A stretch of DNA of 64,000 nucleotides from Clostridiaceae bacterium M8S5. Its GTDB lineage: Bacteria; Bacillota; Clostridia; Tissierellales; MCWD3. The position numbers were made by a program, and so were the translations under genes. The notes beneath the pieces are model-generated. The model was not told the DNA's origin and ran no database searches. It saw only the letters and a program-made list of their open reading frames with translations. Position 1 is the first letter of the stretch. The number at the start of each line of letters is the position of its first letter. The DNA lies in the NCBI GenBank assembly GCA_029227815.1, contig CP118523.1, forward strand, positions 3,348,001 to 3,412,000. The letters run 5' to 3'. This document shows, piece by piece, positions 26,480 to 36,104 of this stretch.

Positions 26480-26534
26480 AATTCATAAATATAGCGTTAA
26501 TCAACTTTAATGATTAACGCTATATTTATGAATT
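26480..26534. terminator. Long perfect hairpin, probable terminator
   Basis: A perfect 24-bp stem (AATTCATAAATATAGCGTTA..., 26480-26503 with 26511-26534) around a 7-base loop. It ends transcription from the small gene at 26578 before dhaK. There is no strong T run. Confidence 0.6.
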
Positions 26535-26577
26535 GCAATTACCTCTAAGCAGAATTCTTAACATCTCTACTCCTTTT

Positions 26578-26844
26578 TTACTTTATTTCTTCTTTAGTCC
26601 AACTGCTATTTCCACCATCTGAACGTATGTATTTCGTCCATACCGTCCCTGTAACCGTGTCTAGAATAGCTATATTAACATCATTTGCTTGATAAAACTG
26701 ATATCTACCTATCTTATCATTTTCCGAACAATTTGCTGTCGATATCTTATTTATCTCTACATAGCATATAAAAGCAAGCATAATAGTTATAGCAGTTAAT
26801 AAAACAACTCTTATTAGATTTTTTGTATCTTTTGCTCCTTCCAT
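26578..26844 (-). CDS. Small single-pass membrane protein, unknown
   Basis: 88 residues: a short basic N-terminus, one membrane helix (~9-28) and an extracytoplasmic tail with YQANDVNIAILDTVTGTVWTKY, a segment seen in small uncharacterised Firmicute proteins. ATG 26844 is supported by GAGGAGG. I cannot assign a function; it stands alone. Confidence 0.55.
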   Translation of the reverse strand: MEGAKDTKNLIRVVLLTAITIMLAFICYVEINKISTANCSENDKIGRYQFYQANDVNIAILDTVTGTVWTKYIRSDGGNSSWTKEEIK

Positions 26845-27053
26845 TTCTTCCTCCTCTAATCTTAATATTAATAAAACTAGTAAGCACTGCAACTCTTGCA
26901 TATACTTACAATAATATATTGAATTATACCTCAGATAACATTATAACATAGAACATATAATATAAGTCTAAGTAAGCTAATTTTAAACGATGGTAATATT
27001 AGGAGTTTTCAGTTTGCTTCACTCTCCTATTAGCTGTGTTTTGGCTTTAATAT

Positions 27054-28754
27054 TTATATACTATATTTTTGCTTTTTTCTAACTAACGTCGATATGTCTA
27101 TGTCTAGTTTTTCAGCAGCATGTTTAAGAGTTTTAGAGTTCTTTATAGTTTGCTCTATAATTGATTTTTCAAATAACTCCACTCGTTTTTTAAGGGAAAG
27201 ATTAGTATTCCCTTTTGCTATAATTTGTTTATAATCAAATGCTTTCTTTATAGTTTTGCTCGATACTTGTTCATTAAATGTATTTGAATCTATTCTAGCA
27301 TCATCAGATATTATGACTAATCTCTCTATAAGATTTTTCATTTCTCTAATATTTCCATGCCAAGAATACACTAAAAATAACTCTAATATATCTGGAGAAA
27401 AGTAACATGATTTTTTGTATTTAGTGTTGTAATATTCTAAGAAATTCCTTGCTAACGGTAATATATCTTCTCTACGTTCTTTTAGCGAAGGTATCCTAAT
27501 ATTTATGACATTTAGCCTATAATATAAATCTGCTCTAAAATTCTTTTCTTCAATTAATTTTTCTAAGTTCGCATTAGTGGCAGATATTATTCTAGCATTG
27601 AATTTTATGGATTTATTACCTCCCAGTCTGTGAAATTTTTTATCATTTATAGCGTTGAGTAGTTTGACCTGTAATGTATATGGCATATCTCCTATTTCAT
27701 CTAAAAATAATGTCCCATTATTAGCTTCTTCAAACAACCCTTTCTTGCCACCTTTTTGTGCTCCTGTAAATGCTCCTTCCTCATAACCAAATAACTCTGA
27801 TTCTAATAGATGCTCTGGTATAGCACCGCAGTTTATTTTTATCAAGCTTCCCGTTTTACTTCTATCACTTATTTTGTGTATAAATGAAGCTATGAAATCC
27901 TTCCCCACACCAGTTTCTCCTAGTAATAAAACAGTACTATCTACATTGGCTATCTTTTTGATTTTGCTGTATATTGATTTCATATTCATATTTTCAGTTA
28001 CTACATGATCATTTTCTATATAATTGATACTAGTATTTATTCTTTTAGCATAACTAAGTGATAGATTATCTTCTTTTGCTATCTCCTTCATTAGTAAATC
28101 TAGCTCCGATACATCCCTTACAACTGCTATAGTTCTCTTTAAATTATTATCATCATCATATATAGGAGAACCACTAACTAAGCACTTTTGTCCTTTGTAA
28201 TAGTTATTAATTGTTGATACTGGGGCCTTATCTTCTATTACTTTCATGCAACATGAATTTGGCAATATATGTTCTTTTCTCAGTTCATATACGTTTTTAC
28301 CTAAAAGTACATCTCTAGATAATCCTGATAAATTTATAAATGCATCATTGACGTATAATGTTTTTCCGTACTCATCTGTTATATATATACCATCTAGAAG
28401 TTTATTAAACATCTCATTATAAAAGTAAATATGTTCATTTAGATACTTAATTTGATCAGCTAATTCATATTTTACAGAAAAATCAGTGAAGAAAAAAATG
28501 TACTGCGTACTATTATTTACGTTTATCTTATTACCTATAATATGAATTTTTTTGTTATTATTAATTGCATCTACTACTATACCATCATTCATTGTATACT
28601 CTAATAGTTTTGGATAGTAATAAGTAAGCGGTTTAGTTATCGTTTGATTATTTCCGTTTATTAAAAAATTAAAAACACTATTGTAATCAATTATATTATA
28701 ATCTGCATCAGTCAGTACAAATCCAATATTATTACCAAGCAGTGTTTGATTCAT
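27054..28754 (-). CDS. Sigma-54-dependent activator (PAS-PAS-AAA+-Fis), likely atoE operon regulator
   Basis: 566 residues: two PAS-like domains (~1-95 and ~110-220), an AAA+ domain (~255-490) with Walker A GETGVGKD, an intact GAFTGA and Walker [11 protein letters not shown], and a Fis-type helix-turn-helix at ~525-562 (LKHAAEKLDIDISTLVRKKQ). It lies next to the divergent short-chain fatty-acid operon, whose sigma-54 promoter (29322) and 15-bp enhancer dyad (29203-29248) make that operon the obvious target. It forms an operon with a VOC protein 12 bp upstream. Confidence 0.88.
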   Translation of the reverse strand: MNQTLLGNNIGFVLTDADYNIIDYNSVFNFLINGNNQTITKPLTYYYPKLLEYTMNDGIVVDAINNNKKIHIIGNKINVNNSTQYIFFFTDFSVKYELADQIKYLNEHIYFYNEMFNKLLDGIYITDEYGKTLYVNDAFINLSGLSRDVLLGKNVYELRKEHILPNSCCMKVIEDKAPVSTINNYYKGQKCLVSGSPIYDDDNNLKRTIAVVRDVSELDLLMKEIAKEDNLSLSYAKRINTSINYIENDHVVTENMNMKSIYSKIKKIANVDSTVLLLGETGVGKDFIASFIHKISDRSKTGSLIKINCGAIPEHLLESELFGYEEGAFTGAQKGGKKGLFEEANNGTLFLDEIGDMPYTLQVKLLNAINDKKFHRLGGNKSIKFNARIISATNANLEKLIEEKNFRADLYYRLNVINIRIPSLKERREDILPLARNFLEYYNTKYKKSCYFSPDILELFLVYSWHGNIREMKNLIERLVIISDDARIDSNTFNEQVSSKTIKKAFDYKQIIAKGNTNLSLKKRVELFEKSIIEQTIKNSKTLKHAAEKLDIDISTLVRKKQKYSI

Positions 28755-28766
28755 TTTTTCTCCCTC

Positions 28767-29135
28767 CTAGCTATCCAAAGACATAAAATTAACTATATTA
28801 CCGTCAACATCTCTAAACCAAAACGAACTAGTCCCCCAGTCATGCATTTGTAGTGGCTTGATGATTTCCACACCATCTGCAATTAATCTATTATATTGTT
28901 TCTCTATATCCTCTACCTTTATTGCAATAGTAAATCTACCTACTCCAGAATTACTCAAACAGCCTTTAGCCATTTCCTTCATTCGTTCCTCAGAAAATAT
29001 CGATATACCAGCACCATCAACTTTTATGTTTGTATGCTCTTTATTTCCTTCATACTCAGTACTGAGAATCTTACAATAAAATTCACTGAGTTTTATAACA
29101 TCTTTAGTTATTAAGCATATACCTACAAACTCCAT
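28767..29135 (-). CDS. VOC/glyoxalase-fold protein
   Basis: 122 residues with the paired beta-alpha-beta modules of the vicinal-oxygen-chelate fold. It opens VGICLITKDVIKLSEFYCKIL and closes with WGTSSFWFRDVDGNIVNFMSLD. The substrate is unknown: methylmalonyl-CoA epimerase, dioxygenase or antibiotic-binding activity cannot be told apart. It lies 12 bp upstream of the sigma-54 activator gene and probably shares its transcript. Confidence 0.75.
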   Translation of the reverse strand: MEFVGICLITKDVIKLSEFYCKILSTEYEGNKEHTNIKVDGAGISIFSEERMKEMAKGCLSNSGVGRFTIAIKVEDIEKQYNRLIADGVEIIKPLQMHDWGTSSFWFRDVDGNIVNFMSLDS

Positions 29136-29202
29136 AAATAATCCTCCTTTTTACTATTAACTTTATAGTCTCACAAAATATAAAATTTATCAAGTTGAAA
29201 AT

Positions 29203-29248
29203 ATGCAAAACTGCATATTTTATCATTTCTGCATATGCAGTTTTGCAT
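29203..29248 (+). promoter_or_regulatory. Enhancer (upstream activator site) of the ato operon
   Basis: A perfect 15-bp inverted repeat: ATGCAAAACTGCATA (29203-29217) and TATGCAGTTTTGCAT (29234-29248). The arms contain smaller TGCAT dyads. It lies 75-120 bp upstream of the -24 box, the typical position for a sigma-54 activator dimer pair. Confidence 0.8.
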
Positions 29249-29321
29249 ACAATGCAATTTCGGTATATCTTTTTTAATAGCTCGTCCTCATGAAATACAT
29301 ATCTTTACTACTTGAATCAAT

Positions 29322-29337
29322 TGGCACACATCTTGCT
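29322..29337 (+). promoter_or_regulatory. Sigma-54 promoter of the ato operon
   Basis: TGGCAC-N5-TTGCT, a near-perfect -24/-12 match 46 bp before the atoE start, with an enhancer dyad upstream and an activator gene divergent from it. Confidence 0.88.
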
Positions 29338-29382
29338 AATATATTTACATTGTAATAAATTTTTTATAAGGTAGGTTAACTA

Positions 29383-30732
29383 ATGTTTAAAAAGTTTACA
29401 AATTTTTGCGTAACAATAGTAAAAAAATTACTACCAGACCCTTTCATATTTGCAGTTATACTAACATTCATAGTTTTAATAATGGGTGTCGTTGTCACTA
29501 ACCAAAGCATTTTTGATATGATAGGTCATTGGTACAACAAGTTTTGGAGCTTACTAGGTTTTTCTATGCAAATGGTTCTAATTCTAGTAACTGGCTTTGC
29601 AATGGCTAGTGCCCCATTATTTAAAAAAATGCTAGAACGAATAGCATGCATTCCTAAAAAGCCTACATCAGCAATACTATTGATTTCTTTTGTTGGAATT
29701 ATAGCTTGCTGGATCAACTGGGGCTTTGGTTTAGTAATCGGAGCGCTACTCGCAAAGGAAATTGCTAAGAAAGTGAAGAATGTAGATTATAGACTATTAA
29801 TTGCTTCGGCTTATTCTGGTTTCTTAGTATGGCATGCTGGTCTCTCAGGATCTATACCGCTTAAATTATCTTCTAGTGGCGCAGATCTTGTTAAACAGAC
29901 AAATGGTGCTGTAACTGAAGCAATAAGCACTTCTGCTACATTGTTTTCACCAATGAATCTCGCTATATTAGGTATATTATTACTTACTATGCCTTTTATA
30001 AACAGAGCAATGCATCCTAAAAAATCAGAAACGATCTCTATTAATCCAGACTTATTAAAAGATGATACTGAAGATAAAGAAGTTATTTTTGCTAAAACAC
30101 CTGCTGATAAGTTAGAAAACTCTACTATTATAACTATACTATTGAGTTTAATGGGATTTATACTTATTGTTACTTATTTTAAGAAAAATGGTTTTACTCT
30201 AGGTCTAAATATTGTTAATTTTATATTCTTATTTGTGGGTATATTCCTTCATCGAACTCCTAAAAATTATTTAGACGCTGTCAAAGATGCTATCAAAGGT
30301 ACTTCTGGTATAGTATTACAGTTCCCATTCTATGCAGGGATAATGGGAATGATGACAGGAAAAAGTATAGAAGGCATTTCATTAGCTGGTTCTATATCTA
30401 ATGCATTTGTCAGCATTTCAAATGAAACAACTTTCCCACTATTTTCATTCCTGAGTGCAGGAATTGTGAACTTCTTCGTACCTTCTGGTGGAGGTCAATG
30501 GGCTGTGCAAGCACCTATAATGATGCCTGCTGGTGCCGAGATAGGTGTACCTGCTGCTAAGACTGCTATGGCTATAGCTTGGGGAGATGCTTGGACAAAT
30601 ATGATTCAGCCTTTCTGGGCGTTACCTGCTTTAGGTATTGCTGGTCTAGGTGCAAAAGATATCATGGGATTTTGTGTTATTAATCTACTATATAGTGGTA
30701 TAATTATAAGTGCTATGATGCTTATATTTTAG
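29383..30732 (+). CDS. atoE: Short-chain fatty acid transporter (AtoE family)
   Basis: 449 residues with about twelve membrane helices. It has the AtoE opening LLPDPFIFAVILTFIVL and conserved loops (GFGLVIGALLAKEIAKKV, VPSGGGQWAVQAP, WTNMIQPFWALPALGI). It takes up acetoacetate, butyrate or similar short acids. It is first gene of atoE-thl-atoD-atoA, expressed from the sigma-54 promoter 46 bp upstream. Confidence 0.88.
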   Translation: MFKKFTNFCVTIVKKLLPDPFIFAVILTFIVLIMGVVVTNQSIFDMIGHWYNKFWSLLGFSMQMVLILVTGFAMASAPLFKKMLERIACIPKKPTSAILLISFVGIIACWINWGFGLVIGALLAKEIAKKVKNVDYRLLIASAYSGFLVWHAGLSGSIPLKLSSSGADLVKQTNGAVTEAISTSATLFSPMNLAILGILLLTMPFINRAMHPKKSETISINPDLLKDDTEDKEVIFAKTPADKLENSTIITILLSLMGFILIVTYFKKNGFTLGLNIVNFIFLFVGIFLHRTPKNYLDAVKDAIKGTSGIVLQFPFYAGIMGMMTGKSIEGISLAGSISNAFVSISNETTFPLFSFLSAGIVNFFVPSGGGQWAVQAPIMMPAGAEIGVPAAKTAMAIAWGDAWTNMIQPFWALPALGIAGLGAKDIMGFCVINLLYSGIIISAMMLIF

Positions 30733-30770
30733 CATATATTAATATATAAATATCAAAGGGAGGATTTTAA

Positions 30771-31949
30771 ATGAGAGATGTAGTAATTGCATCAGCTGTT
30801 AGAACTCCAATAGGAAGTTTTAATGGTGCATTGTCAAAAGTTTCAGCGGTTAACCTAGGCGTAACTGCTACAAAGGAGGCTCTATCTAGAGCAGGTGTAA
30901 AACCAGAAATGATTGATGAAGTTATTATCGGAAATGTTCTAAGTGCAGGACTTGGACAAAACGTAGCTAGACAGGTTAGTATCAACGCAGGTATTCCAAA
31001 AGAGGTGCCCGCTATGACTATAAACAAAGTATGTGGCTCTGGTTTAAGAGCTGTAAGCATGGCGGCTCAGTTCATAATGCTAAATGACGCTGACATTATA
31101 CTATGTGGCGGAACTGAAAACATGAGTCAGTCACCATATGTACTCCCTAAAGCAAGATGGGGAATGAGAATGGGAAATTCTACAGTTATTGATACTATGG
31201 TAAATGATGGTCTTACTGATGTTTTCAATAACTACCACATGGGAATAACTGCTGAGAATATTGCTGAGCAATGGAATTTGACAAGAGAAGCTCAAGATGG
31301 ATTTGCAGTTAACAGCCAAAATAAAGCTGAAAAAGCACAAAAGGCTGATAGATTTAAAGAAGAAATTGTTCCAGTAAGCGTTCCTCAACGTAAAGGCGAC
31401 CCTGTAGTTGTTGATACTGATGAATACCCTAAGCTTGGTGCTTCTTTAGAGAAGGTTGCAAGATTAAGACCTGCATTCAAAAAAGATGGAACTGTAACAG
31501 CTGCTAATGCTTCTGGTATAAATGACGGTGCTGCTATGTTAGTAGTAATGTCTAAAGAAAAAGCTGACGAATTAGGTATTACTCCACTAGCAGTTATAAA
31601 AGGCTATGCTTCTGCTGGAGTTGACCCAACTATAATGGGATATGGACCTGTTCCAGCAACCAAAAAAGCTCTAGCTAAAGCTAACTGGACTATAGAAGAT
31701 TTAGATTTAGTTGAAGCTAATGAAGCTTTTGCTTCTCAATCTCTAGCTGTTGTTAAAGATTTAGGTTTAAACCCTGATATTGTAAACGTAAACGGTGGTG
31801 CTATAGCTTTAGGTCATCCAATAGGTTGCTCTGGCGCTAGAATATTAGTAACACTATTACACGAAATGATTAAACGCGATTCTAACAAAGGATTAGCCAC
31901 TTTATGTATTGGTGGAGGAATGGGAACATCAATCCTTGTTGAAAGATAA
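30771..31949 (+). CDS. thlA: Acetyl-CoA C-acetyltransferase (thiolase)
   Basis: 392 residues. Interconverts acetoacetyl-CoA with two acetyl-CoA. The acylated Cys88 lies in [30 protein letters not shown] with the catalytic histidine, and CIGGGMG with the second cysteine are all present. Placed between the transporter and the CoA-transferase subunits, it works here in the degradative direction. RBS GGAGG precedes ATG. Confidence 0.93.
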   Translation: MRDVVIASAVRTPIGSFNGALSKVSAVNLGVTATKEALSRAGVKPEMIDEVIIGNVLSAGLGQNVARQVSINAGIPKEVPAMTINKVCGSGLRAVSMAAQFIMLNDADIILCGGTENMSQSPYVLPKARWGMRMGNSTVIDTMVNDGLTDVFNNYHMGITAENIAEQWNLTREAQDGFAVNSQNKAEKAQKADRFKEEIVPVSVPQRKGDPVVVDTDEYPKLGASLEKVARLRPAFKKDGTVTAANASGINDGAAMLVVMSKEKADELGITPLAVIKGYASAGVDPTIMGYGPVPATKKALAKANWTIEDLDLVEANEAFASQSLAVVKDLGLNPDIVNVNGGAIALGHPIGCSGARILVTLLHEMIKRDSNKGLATLCIGGGMGTSILVER

Positions 31950-31964
31950 TAGGAGGTGCAGTCT

Positions 31965-32624
31965 ATGAATAAGATTATTTCATACGATGAAGCTGTAAGC
32001 AGAATAAAAGATGGCATGACAATCATGATAGGCGGTTTCTTGGGAGTAGGTAATCCTCATGGTTTAATAGATGCATTGATAAAAAAAGGTGTTAAGGATT
32101 TGACTATTATAGCTAACGATACTGCTTTCACTGAAATAGGTATAGGTAAGCTAATAGTAAATAAAATGGCTAAAAAAGTCATTGCCTCACATATAGGTAC
32201 TAATAAAGAAACTGGTAGACAAATGTCAGAAGGAGAAACTGAAGTTGTATTAGTTCCTCAAGGAACGCTCGCTGAGCAAGTTAGAGCTGGCGGAGCAGGT
32301 CTAGGTGGTTTCTTAACTCCTACAGGAGTAGGTACTATTGTTGAAGAAGGAAAACAAAAAATTACTATTGATGGTAAAGACTATATACTAGAGCTTCCAT
32401 TAAAAGCTGATGTAGCTCTAGTAGGAGGATCTATGGTAGATAAAAAAGGTAATGTATTCTATAACAAAACAACTAGAAACTTTAACCCACTAATAGCTAT
32501 GGCTGCTGAAACTGTAATAGTTGAAGCTGAAAAAATAGTAGAAGTAGGAGAAATCGATCCTCACTTAGTTATGACTCCTGGAGAAGTTGTTGACTATATT
32601 GTAGAGGGGGTTAGTCATGAATAG
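31965..32624 (+). CDS. atoD: Acetoacetate/butyrate CoA-transferase, alpha subunit
   Basis: 219 residues with the 3-oxoacid CoA-transferase A signature (GMTIMIGGFLGVGNPHGLIDAL, GAGLGGFLTPTGVGT). ATG 31965 is chosen over an in-frame GTG because AGGAGG sits 8 bases before it. Together with atoA it moves CoA between acetyl-CoA or acetoacetyl-CoA and the imported acid. The 3' end overlaps atoA by 8 bases. Confidence 0.92.
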   Translation: MNKIISYDEAVSRIKDGMTIMIGGFLGVGNPHGLIDALIKKGVKDLTIIANDTAFTEIGIGKLIVNKMAKKVIASHIGTNKETGRQMSEGETEVVLVPQGTLAEQVRAGGAGLGGFLTPTGVGTIVEEGKQKITIDGKDYILELPLKADVALVGGSMVDKKGNVFYNKTTRNFNPLIAMAAETVIVEAEKIVEVGEIDPHLVMTPGEVVDYIVEGVSHE

Positions 32625-33273
32625 TAAAGAATTTATAGCTAGAAGAATTGCAAAAGAACTACATGACGGAGATATCGTAAATTTAGGTATTGGACTACCT
32701 ACTATGGTAGCTAATTACGTTGCTAGTGATATTGATGTAACTTTCCAATCTGAGAATGGATTCTTAGGTTTAGGCCCTGCCCCAGAAGAAGGAAAGGAAG
32801 ACAAAGACTTAACAAATGCAGGTGCTCAGCCAGTGACAATGTTAACTGGTGGTTGCTATTTTGACAGTGCAACTTCTTTCTCTATCATTAGAGGAGGACA
32901 TGTTGACATAACTGTTCTTGGAGCTTTACAGGTTGACCAACAAGGCAACCTAGCAAACTGGATGATTCCAAACAAACTTATACCTGGTATGGGTGGCGCT
33001 ATGGACCTTGTTACAGGTGCTAAAAAAGTAATAGTTGCTACAGAACATTGCACTAAAAAAGGTGGTTCTAAGATACTTAAAGAATGTATCTACCCATTAA
33101 CAGGAGCAAAGGTAGTAGATGCTATAGTAACAGAACTGGCATATATTGAGGTTACTAATGAGGGACTAGTACTTAGAGAACTAGCTCCAGAAGTAACCGT
33201 AGAGGAAGTTGTAAGTAAAACAGAAGCAGACCTTATCGTCCCAGAAGATGTAAAGGTTATGGTTGTAGAGTAG
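32617..33273 (+). CDS. atoA: Acetoacetate/butyrate CoA-transferase, beta subunit
   Basis: 218 residues. The catalytic glutamate that forms the CoA thioester is Glu46 in the SENGFLG motif, preceded by VNLGIGLPT. It overlaps atoD by 8 bases, implying coupled translation of the two subunits. It is the last gene of the operon, followed by a terminator. Confidence 0.92.
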   Translation: MNSKEFIARRIAKELHDGDIVNLGIGLPTMVANYVASDIDVTFQSENGFLGLGPAPEEGKEDKDLTNAGAQPVTMLTGGCYFDSATSFSIIRGGHVDITVLGALQVDQQGNLANWMIPNKLIPGMGGAMDLVTGAKKVIVATEHCTKKGGSKILKECIYPLTGAKVVDAIVTELAYIEVTNEGLVLRELAPEVTVEEVVSKTEADLIVPEDVKVMVVE

Positions 33274-33291
33274 ATAAATAATTTGCTAAAT

Positions 33292-33337
33292 AAAAATAAC
33301 CTATCATTGAATGTTAATTTCAATATAGGTTATTTTT
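33292..33337 (+). terminator. Terminator of the ato operon
   Basis: Stem AAAAATAACCTAT with ATAGGTTATTTTT, extended inside by ATTGAA/TTCAAT, ending in a T run. Confidence 0.8.
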
Positions 33338-33478
33338 TGATTATATTTATAGTTGTATGGTTCTTGTATTGCTCGTTTCTTAGTTATAGAAATCATATCT
33401 CACTGTTTTGTCAATTTCTGTAAATTTTCCTAAATTTATCTAACATTTATCAAATAAAAAAACACAATTTATACTGAA

Positions 33479-34111
33479 CTAGTTTTGATTTTGTACTCCT
33501 ATAAAATCTTTAACTTTGTCAAAAACACCATCTTGCCCAACAAACAAAATTATATCTTCTTCTAAAAAAGTAAAATGAGGTCCTGGAGAAATGATTAACT
33601 GTTTATCTCTTTTTATACCTAAAATAGTAGCACCTGTATTTTGCCAAAATGCACTACTACTAATCGTTTCGTGAACTATTTTACTTGATTTAGGTATTGT
33701 TAATTCCATAGTGTATATTAATCCTATGTTTTTAAATTGTGAAGAATACTCTATTATGGAATTGATATTGTCTAAAATCTGATTCTCCAAATCTTTTTTG
33801 TCATTTAATAATTTTTCTGTATCATGTTTTAATCTTAAAACATCATTTTTGACATTAAAATAATTAACAAAGGAATGTGCTTGCTCAACACTAAGAATAT
33901 TAATACCACTTTTCTCGGAAACTTCAACAACATTCATGTCTCTAAGTAAAGCTATTGCCCTTCTGATAGTTTCAGGCGAAACATTGTATTTACTAGCGAG
34001 AGTTGAACGTCCACTTACTTTTGTTCCAATCTTTAAATCACCATTTATTATACTGTAAGCTATATCTAGCGCTATTTTTATGTACCTTGGCATAGAAACT
34101 TTTTTTTTCAT
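33479..34111 (-). CDS. busR: BusR-like GntR/RCK_C regulator (probable c-di-AMP sensor)
   Basis: 210 residues from ATG 34111 (preceded by AAGGAG). An N-terminal GntR winged helix (~8-70, SGRSTLASKYNVSPETIRRAIALL), a coiled-coil (~80-110), and a C-terminal RCK_C/TrkA-C domain (~125-205, LGIKRDKQLIISPGPHFTFLEEDIILFVG). This domain order is that of BusR, which represses osmolyte uptake when c-di-AMP binds its RCK_C domain. It is divergent from an OpuC-type transporter, exactly the expected target. The c-di-AMP role is inferred from architecture and neighbourhood. Confidence 0.8.
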   Translation of the reverse strand: MKKKVSMPRYIKIALDIAYSIINGDLKIGTKVSGRSTLASKYNVSPETIRRAIALLRDMNVVEVSEKSGINILSVEQAHSFVNYFNVKNDVLRLKHDTEKLLNDKKDLENQILDNINSIIEYSSQFKNIGLIYTMELTIPKSSKIVHETISSSAFWQNTGATILGIKRDKQLIISPGPHFTFLEEDIILFVGQDGVFDKVKDFIGVQNQN

Positions 34112-34179
34112 AGTAATCTCCTTTATTGATATAACTAATTTTAACAAATATCTATCCTAGAAATCAAGAAAAAGTTCAC

Positions 34180-34252
34180 TTCACATCTGTCAACTTATGT
34201 GTTATAATAAGATTATTGCAAACCTTACTTCAAAATGAAGTTGTCAGTTTGC
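34180..34252 (+). promoter_or_regulatory. Promoter and operator of the opuC operon
   Basis: -35 TTCACA (34180-34185), 17-bp spacer, -10 TATAAT (34203-34208). A nested inverted repeat follows (GCAAAC, ACTTCA-AAA-TGAAGT, GTTTGC; 34218-34252) beginning near the transcription start. That placement suits repression by the divergently encoded BusR-like protein. Confidence 0.6.
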
Positions 34253-34293
34253 TATTTTATTATATATTAAAATAATGTACAAAAGGAGGATAA

Positions 34294-35430
34294 ATGATAC
34301 AATTAAAAAACATATGTAAATCATACAATGGAAAGAAAAAGATAGTCGATGATCTTAACTTGTATGTAAATAAAGGTGAGTTTGTTGTTTTAGTTGGTGA
34401 AAGTGGTTGTGGTAAAACAACAACTATGAAGATGATCAACAGATTAATTGAGCCAACCAGTGGACAAATCTTAATCAATGGAAAAGATATTAAATCTATT
34501 AACAAAAATAGTCTTAGAAAAAATATAGGTTTTGTAATTCAAAATATAGGACTATTCCCGCATTATACAATAGAAAAAAATATAGCTACCGTTCTAAACC
34601 TCTGTAAAGTAAATCCAAAAACAATCAAAAGTAAAGTCAAAAATTTAATGAACATTATAGAGTTACCCTATGATGTATACGCCAAAAGATATCCTAGAGA
34701 ATTAAGTGGTGGACAACAACAACGTATTGGTGTTGCAAGAGCTTTGGCTAATGAACCCGATATTATTTTAATGGACGAGCCCTTTAGCGCTTTAGACCCT
34801 ATAACCAGAGAACAACTTCAAGACGAATTGTTAAGACTACAAGATGAGTTAAGCAAAACTATAATATTTGTTACACATGACATAGATGAAGCAATAAAAT
34901 TAGGTGATAAAATAGCAGTTATGTGCGATGGTAAGATAGTTCAATATGATACCCCCGAAGAAATACTCAAAAATCCTAAAAACGAGTTTGTAGAAAACTT
35001 CGTTGGTAAAGACAGGTTATGGAAAACACCCGATATGTTACGAGCTCAAGATATTATGAATAAAGAGGTTGTAAAAGTGCATGCAAATAGATCTGTAGCT
35101 CAAGCTATAGAAATTATGAAGAAAAATGACACAGATGTATTGGCTGTGATAAATAAAAAAGATAACAACGAAAAACTATTAGGTATCGTTGGTTCTAATA
35201 GATTTTATGGTATAAATGATCACAGTATTAAAATGAAAGATATAATGAAAAAAAATATTATAAAGATACCATTTGATATGCCATTAACTGACGTCCTTAA
35301 TATAAGGCAAGATAACAAGTTAAAATATAGTCCCGTAATAGATGTACATGATAATTTACTAGGGATTATTAGCAATACAAGTATACTAAATGTACTAAGT
35401 CAAATCGTACCAGAAAGTGAGGAATATTAA
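34294..35430 (+). CDS. opuCA: Osmoprotectant ABC transporter ATP-binding protein
   Basis: 378 residues: an ABC ATPase with Walker A GESGCGKTT, signature LSGGQQQR and Walker B IILMDEPFSAL, followed by two CBS domains (~255-375). The ProV/OpuCA type imports glycine betaine, carnitine or choline. The CBS pair is the usual ionic-strength sensor of such transporters. It overlaps the permease gene by one base (TAATG). Confidence 0.92.
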   Translation: MIQLKNICKSYNGKKKIVDDLNLYVNKGEFVVLVGESGCGKTTTMKMINRLIEPTSGQILINGKDIKSINKNSLRKNIGFVIQNIGLFPHYTIEKNIATVLNLCKVNPKTIKSKVKNLMNIIELPYDVYAKRYPRELSGGQQQRIGVARALANEPDIILMDEPFSALDPITREQLQDELLRLQDELSKTIIFVTHDIDEAIKLGDKIAVMCDGKIVQYDTPEEILKNPKNEFVENFVGKDRLWKTPDMLRAQDIMNKEVVKVHANRSVAQAIEIMKKNDTDVLAVINKKDNNEKLLGIVGSNRFYGINDHSIKMKDIMKKNIIKIPFDMPLTDVLNIRQDNKLKYSPVIDVHDNLLGIISNTSILNVLSQIVPESEEY

Positions 35431-36092
35431 TGAACACTAGTTTAATAGATATTTACAATTTTATTAGTACAAATGCCAATGAGATTTTGACTAAGACTTT
35501 TGAACATGTATCCTTAGCAGGTATAGCAGTGTTACTTGCTTGCGGCATTGGTGTTCCCATTGGTTTTTTAATAGTAAATAACAAAAAACTTGCTAATATA
35601 GTAATAAATATAGCTAATGTCATTCAGACTATCCCATCGCTTGCACTGTTCGCATTTTGTATGCCATATTTCGGTATAGGTAAAAATCCTGCAATATTTG
35701 CTTTGTTCTTATATGCTCTTTTACCTATAATAAAAAATACTTTAATAGGAATAAGAAATGTCAATCCAGCAACTATTGAAGCCGCAAGAGGTATGGGTAT
35801 GTCAAAAATGCAAATCATGTTCAAAGTAGAAATCCCATTAGCTATTTCTGTAATAATGGGCGGTATTAGAATCGCTACAGTTACAAGTATAGGTATAGCT
35901 ACTATTGCCACTTTAATCGGAGCTGGTGGCTTAGGTGATATGATATACCAAGCTATAGGAAATTACAACTATCCTATGTTACTTACAGGTGCAGGTGCTT
36001 CTGCATTACTTGCTTTATTTGCTGATTTTATATTAAGCATGTTTGAAAAATTGTTGACATCAAAAGGGATTGTAAGGGAAGAAAATATTTAG
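35430..36092 (+). CDS. opuCB: Osmoprotectant ABC transporter permease
   Basis: 220 residues with five to six membrane helices and the EAA loop (ATIEAARGMGMSKMQIMFKVEIPLA) that docks onto the ATPase. Start ATG 35430 overlaps the opuCA stop codon. Only one permease gene is present, so the channel is probably a homodimer, unlike the OpuCB/OpuCD pairs of Bacillus. Confidence 0.9.
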   Translation: MNTSLIDIYNFISTNANEILTKTFEHVSLAGIAVLLACGIGVPIGFLIVNNKKLANIVINIANVIQTIPSLALFAFCMPYFGIGKNPAIFALFLYALLPIIKNTLIGIRNVNPATIEAARGMGMSKMQIMFKVEIPLAISVIMGGIRIATVTSIGIATIATLIGAGGLGDMIYQAIGNYNYPMLLTGAGASALLALFADFILSMFEKLLTSKGIVREENI

Positions 36093-36104
36093 GAGGAGTG
36101 TAGT

